A model generated the notes under the pieces. The model ran no database searches, was not told the origin of the DNA, and worked only from the letters and a program-made list of their open reading frames with translations. Both the position numbers and the translations under genes were made by a program. DNA of 64,000 nucleotides, taken from NCBI GenBank assembly GCA_024398615.1, contig JAKSIU010000009.1, forward strand, positions 1-64,000. The letters run 5' to 3'. Positions 61,343-64,000 of this stretch are shown piece by piece (position 1 is the first letter of the stretch; the number at the start of each line of letters is the position of its first letter). The stretch is from Bacteroidaceae bacterium. GTDB taxonomy: Bacteria > Bacteroidota > Bacteroidia > Bacteroidales > Bacteroidaceae.

Positions 61343-61373
61343 CAAAGATAATGAATCACTTTATCTCTTCAAA
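61343..61373 (-). promoter_or_regulatory. Promoter for pyrH
   Basis: On the minus strand TTTG (61373 to 61370), a 19-bp spacer and TATCTTTG (61350 to 61343) match the Bacteroidota consensus exactly. It overlaps the last codons of the DUF4834 gene, giving pyrH its own transcript 20 nt before the ATG. Confidence 0.75.
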
Positions 61374-61604
61374 GTCAACGTATTCACCGTCATCTTTTGA
61401 AATTACTTTTCCCTTCTTTTTTTCTGTACCGGTGTCAGTTTGCGGTCTGTTGACTCTGGCCGATTCGCCGGTTCTGCCGGAATTCCTGCCATTTCTGCGG
61501 AATAGCCCGAAGAATGCATTCAACAGCGATACTACAATGTCACGGAAGAAGGTCAGCACTCCAATGACAATGCACAATAGGAATATGGAAATGATCAGCA
61601 GCAT
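61356..61604 (-). CDS. DUF4834-like small membrane protein
   Basis: An 82-aa protein with one N-terminal membrane helix (MLLIISIFLLCIVIGVLTFF) and a charged cytoplasmic tail ending in DDGEYVDFEEIK. It matches the Bacteroidales DUF4834 family as remembered; function unknown. It is 57 nt after pssA on the same strand and 33 nt before pyrH. Confidence 0.75.
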   Translation of the reverse strand: MLLIISIFLLCIVIGVLTFFRDIVVSLLNAFFGLFRRNGRNSGRTGESARVNRPQTDTGTEKKKGKVISKDDGEYVDFEEIK

Positions 61605-61661
61605 GTCTGTCGTTTTGAGTCAGTTCTCAAAAAAGGTAATGGCAAACTGTATGCCCGTCTT

Positions 61662-62384
61662 TCAGAACTGACCTTTTGTCAGCAGGGAAAGCAGAATATA
61701 CCAAAGCATGACAATTCCAAGTCCCTTGCGTGCGGGAACATCGCCCTCACACAGAATGCCCGATACTATGAGTATGGCTGCGGCAACTGCAAGGAAAATG
61801 AATCTGACCCGATTCTGACTCCAGCTCAGGTTCTTGAACTTGAATGAGAACATGGGAATGTCACTGGTCATGAGAAAGGCAAATATCACGGCAAGTGCAG
61901 CTATCACATAAGGCGCACCTGCAAAATCCTGCCAGAAGTCAAGCTGGAACAGACCGCACCAGAACAGGGCGTTGGCCGGTACAGCAAGACCCAGGAATGA
62001 GGTTGTCTGACGGTCGTCAATATTGAACTTGGCAAGTCTCAACGCGGCAAAAGCGGCCAGTATGAATGCGATGTACGGAAATATTGCAGCCATCCGGGCA
62101 CATGGATAGTCAAAACCCTGAAGAGTCCTCCAGCATAGTACTGCAGGGGACAGGCCGAAGGTAATCAGGTCTGCCAACGAGTCCAGTTCCTTGCCTAATG
62201 GTGAATATGCCTTGAAGAGACGTGCGGAAAATCCGTCACAGAAATCGAATGCCGCACCTGCAATGACCCATAGCAGAGTATGCCACGCATCACAGTTGAA
62301 TGCTGCAATGACAGCCATGCAACCTGACAGCAGATTGCAGCATGTCAGTGTATTCGGAATATGTTTTGTAATGCAGTTTGCCAT
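61662..62384 (-). CDS. pssA: CDP-diacylglycerol--serine O-phosphatidyltransferase
   Basis: A 240-aa integral membrane enzyme making phosphatidylserine. The CDP-alcohol phosphotransferase signature D-G-x2-A-R-x8-G-x3-D-x3-D is present as FCDGFSARLFKAYSPLGKEL followed by DSLAD. About seven hydrophobic helices follow. psd lies 2 nt upstream, so the two steps to phosphatidylethanolamine are encoded together. Confidence 0.95.
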   Translation of the reverse strand: MANCITKHIPNTLTCCNLLSGCMAVIAAFNCDAWHTLLWVIAGAAFDFCDGFSARLFKAYSPLGKELDSLADLITFGLSPAVLCWRTLQGFDYPCARMAAIFPYIAFILAAFAALRLAKFNIDDRQTTSFLGLAVPANALFWCGLFQLDFWQDFAGAPYVIAALAVIFAFLMTSDIPMFSFKFKNLSWSQNRVRFIFLAVAAAILIVSGILCEGDVPARKGLGIVMLWYILLSLLTKGQF

Positions 62385-62386
62385 TT

Positions 62387-63079
62387 TTATGCTTTTGAGG
62401 TGTCAGCAGGCAGTTTGGCCAGAATGGACACATCTCCACAGACTTTTTCACCTACTTTGACACACACAAGTGATCCGGTAGGCAGATAGACATCAACCCT
62501 GGATCCGAACTTGATGAAACCCATGTGACTGTTTATTCTGCTCTGATCACCAGGTTTGGAATATGTTACTACGCGACGGGCCAGTGCACCTGCAATCTGT
62601 CTCATCATGACAGGTGTTCCCTCGGGGGTCTCGATGACTACAAGCGAACGCTCGTTTTCCGTGCTTGCCTTGGGCTTGAAGGCCGCATGGAAATTGCCGT
62701 CCTGATGCCCTACCTTTGTGACGGTTCCGTTGACAGGATACCAGTTGGCGTGAACGCTGAATACGCTCATGAAGACCGATATCATGATGCGCCTGTCCCC
62801 GAAATGGTCCGGCTCATCGACTTCTTCAACGGTAACCACAGTGCCATCGGCAGGTGAAACAACCACGTTTTCAGTGTCTTCGCTGGGGAAAACACGCTGA
62901 GGGTCGCGGAAGAAATAGAAGAAGAAACAGAGCAGTCCCAGAGTGATGACAAGTGCGGGATAGGACCACCAGCCATAAAGTGGGCTGAAGAAAAGCACTC
63001 CGTTTATGCAGAGAAACAGAGCGGTGGCTATTGTCAGCGTAGCCTTTCCTTCGTGGTTCAATCCTGTTGGTTTTGACAT
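62387..63079 (-). CDS. psd: Phosphatidylserine decarboxylase
   Basis: A 230-aa precursor of the short, bacterial/archaeal-type Psd. Two hydrophobic N-terminal segments (about 12-55) are followed by SPADGTVV and the self-cleavage site in GFIKFGSRVDVYLP, where the GS bond yields the pyruvoyl subunit. Start 63079 (MSKPTGLNHEGKATL) is preferred; upstream residues of the frame cover the promoter. It makes phosphatidylethanolamine from the PssA product. Confidence 0.93.
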   Translation of the reverse strand: MSKPTGLNHEGKATLTIATALFLCINGVLFFSPLYGWWSYPALVITLGLLCFFFYFFRDPQRVFPSEDTENVVVSPADGTVVTVEEVDEPDHFGDRRIMISVFMSVFSVHANWYPVNGTVTKVGHQDGNFHAAFKPKASTENERSLVVIETPEGTPVMMRQIAGALARRVVTYSKPGDQSRINSHMGFIKFGSRVDVYLPTGSLVCVKVGEKVCGDVSILAKLPADTSKA

Positions 63080-63112
63080 ATTATCCGTTTGGTTACTGAC
63101 CGGAATGACGGA

Positions 63113-63120
63113 CAAAGATA
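63113..63120 (-). promoter_or_regulatory. -7 promoter box for the psd-pssA operon
   Basis: TATCTTTG on the minus strand (63120 to 63113) is a perfect TAnnTTTG box 33 nt before the psd ATG. A clear -33 TTTG is not seen. Confidence 0.55.
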
Positions 63121-63226
63121 CGAATTTTTTCATTGGTATGCTTTTTGCTTCATTATTTATTGGAGAACTGTTGAGTTTGAATGGCGGAAGCTTCCGCTTG
63201 TTGAAAACTTTTGTACACATGTACTG

Positions 63227-63257
63227 TTGCGTAAAAGAAATGTGAGGAGTAACTTTA
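63227..63257 (+). promoter_or_regulatory. Promoter for dnaE
   Basis: TTG at 63227-63229, a 20-bp spacer and TAACTTTA at 63250-63257 (one mismatch to TAnnTTTG) lie 27 nt before the dnaE ATG. Confidence 0.5.
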
Positions 63258-63284
63258 TCCGGATTTTGTCATTCATTCAAGCGT

Positions 63285-64000
63285 ATGCGGGATTTCGTAC
63301 ATCTTCATGTCCATACCCAGTATTCCCTGCTGGACGGCCAGACCAACATCAAGAAGCTGGTTGACAAGGCTGTTGCAGACGGCATGAAAGGTGTAGCCAT
63401 TACCGATCATGGCAACATGATGGGTATAAAGGAATTCAAGAACTACTGCGACAAGAAGAATGGCGATCTGGCTGAGAAGGGCCAGCATTTCAAGCCGATA
63501 ATAGGCTGTGAGGTCTATGTGGCTCCGCGTCAAAAGGAACAGAAGGAGAGCCGTCAGCTGGATGGCGCGAACTATCACCTTATACTTCTTGCCAAGAACG
63601 AGACCGGATATCACAATCTGGTAAAGATAGTGTCGCGTGCCTGGACAGACGGATTCTATTCCCATCCAAGAACAGACCGTTATGACATTGAGAAGTATCA
63701 TGAGGGACTCATATGCTGCTCGGCATGTCTGGGCGGAGAACTGCCCAGGGCCATTGCTGCCGGTGACATGGAACGTGTCCGTGAAACCATAGAGTGGTAC
63801 CGGAACCTGTTCGGCCAGGATTATTATCTTGAACTGCAGCGTCACAAGGCATCGGTCGAAAAGGCCAATCATGAGACATATCCGCTTCAGGTCACTGTCA
63901 ATGAGCAGCTGCTGGCGCTTGCAAAGGAATACGGAATAAAGACAATCTGCACCAATGACGTGCATTTCCTTGACGAGGAGAATGCCGATGCGCACGAGCT
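63285..64000 (+). CDS. dnaE: DNA polymerase III alpha subunit, N-terminal part (cut by the window edge)
   Basis: The ATG at 63285 opens a frame that runs off the right edge; about 238 residues are visible. They form the PHP domain: RDFVHLHVHTQYSLLDG, AITDHGNMMGIKEF, CEVYVAPR, LLAKNETGYHNLVKI, CCSACLGGELPRA and CTNDVHFLDEENADAHE, the standard start of DnaE, the replicative polymerase catalytic subunit. Divergent from psd. Confidence 0.96.
   Translation, partial: MRDFVHLHVHTQYSLLDGQTNIKKLVDKAVADGMKGVAITDHGNMMGIKEFKNYCDKKNGDLAEKGQHFKPIIGCEVYVAPRQKEQKESRQLDGANYHLILLAKNETGYHNLVKIVSRAWTDGFYSHPRTDRYDIEKYHEGLICCSACLGGELPRAIAAGDMERVRETIEWYRNLFGQDYYLELQRHKASVEKANHETYPLQVTVNEQLLALAKEYGIKTICTNDVHFLDEENADAHE

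Overview
The window is a chromosomal segment from a member of the Bacteroidales (phylum Bacteroidota), probably gut-associated and Bacteroides/Prevotella-like; the genus cannot be fixed from the sequence alone. The evidence is a SusC/SusD pair followed by DUF4843 and PKD-like lipoproteins, typical Bacteroidales families (DUF6057, DUF4834, DUF3244, FISUMP-type lipoproteins, TPR-TM regulators), C-termini resembling type IX secretion sorting domains, and promoters of the Bacteroidota type (TTTG or TTG, about 19-20 bp, then TAnnTTTG) with little Shine-Dalgarno signal. Annotation is by reading alone; family names given from memory are flagged as such.

Layout. 1-753: gene-poor; three tandem 84-bp hairpin units, a 188-bp inverted repeat and a terminator. 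754-3227 (-): a membrane polyferredoxin and a Tat-exported DUF362 protein. 3369-10604 (+): purH followed by the cell-elongation cluster mreB-mreC-mreD-mrdA(PBP2)-rodA. 10598-16664 (-): rsmI-hflX-fumarase-holB-ricT housekeeping operon. 16768-19943 (+): a DUF6057 membrane protein and a beta-propeller lipoprotein with one CxxCH motif. 19934-22270 (-): thiamin salvage operon thiM-thiE/thiD under a TPP riboswitch, abutting the scar of a decayed transposase (22291-22843).

22872-33438 (-): an accessory run of exported proteins: dsbD, a low-molecular-weight tyrosine phosphatase, a TPR-TM lipoprotein interrupted by an in-frame TAG, a small DUF3244 protein, a transglutaminase-like lipoprotein, two more lipoproteins and an O-antigen-ligase-like membrane protein. 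33520-48822 (+): an esterase, a TlpA-like lipoprotein and a 795-aa repeat protein, then an intrinsic terminator 12 nt before a SusC-SusD-DUF4843-PKD operon that ends in an exported 1096-aa TldD-type peptidase which appears to be a TldD-TldE fusion. 48823-52438: two LuxR-type regulators with near-matching recognition helices (one only 64 aa) and an EF-hand/leucine-rich/Ig-like surface protein. 52547-52622: tRNA-Lys. 52706-57091 (-): a polyphosphate-polymerase (VTC) / DUF4956 / DUF2490 / small secreted protein / carbohydrate-binding-like protein operon. 57231-64000: housekeeping genes frr, rsgA, tadA, yraN, birA, pyrH, pssA, psd and the start of dnaE.

The most distinctive items are the exported TldD-TldE fusion inside a SusCD operon with a possible attenuator, the transglutaminase/DUF3244/lipoprotein/O-antigen-ligase cluster with an amber-interrupted sensor gene, the VTC operon, and the hairpin repeats at the left edge.
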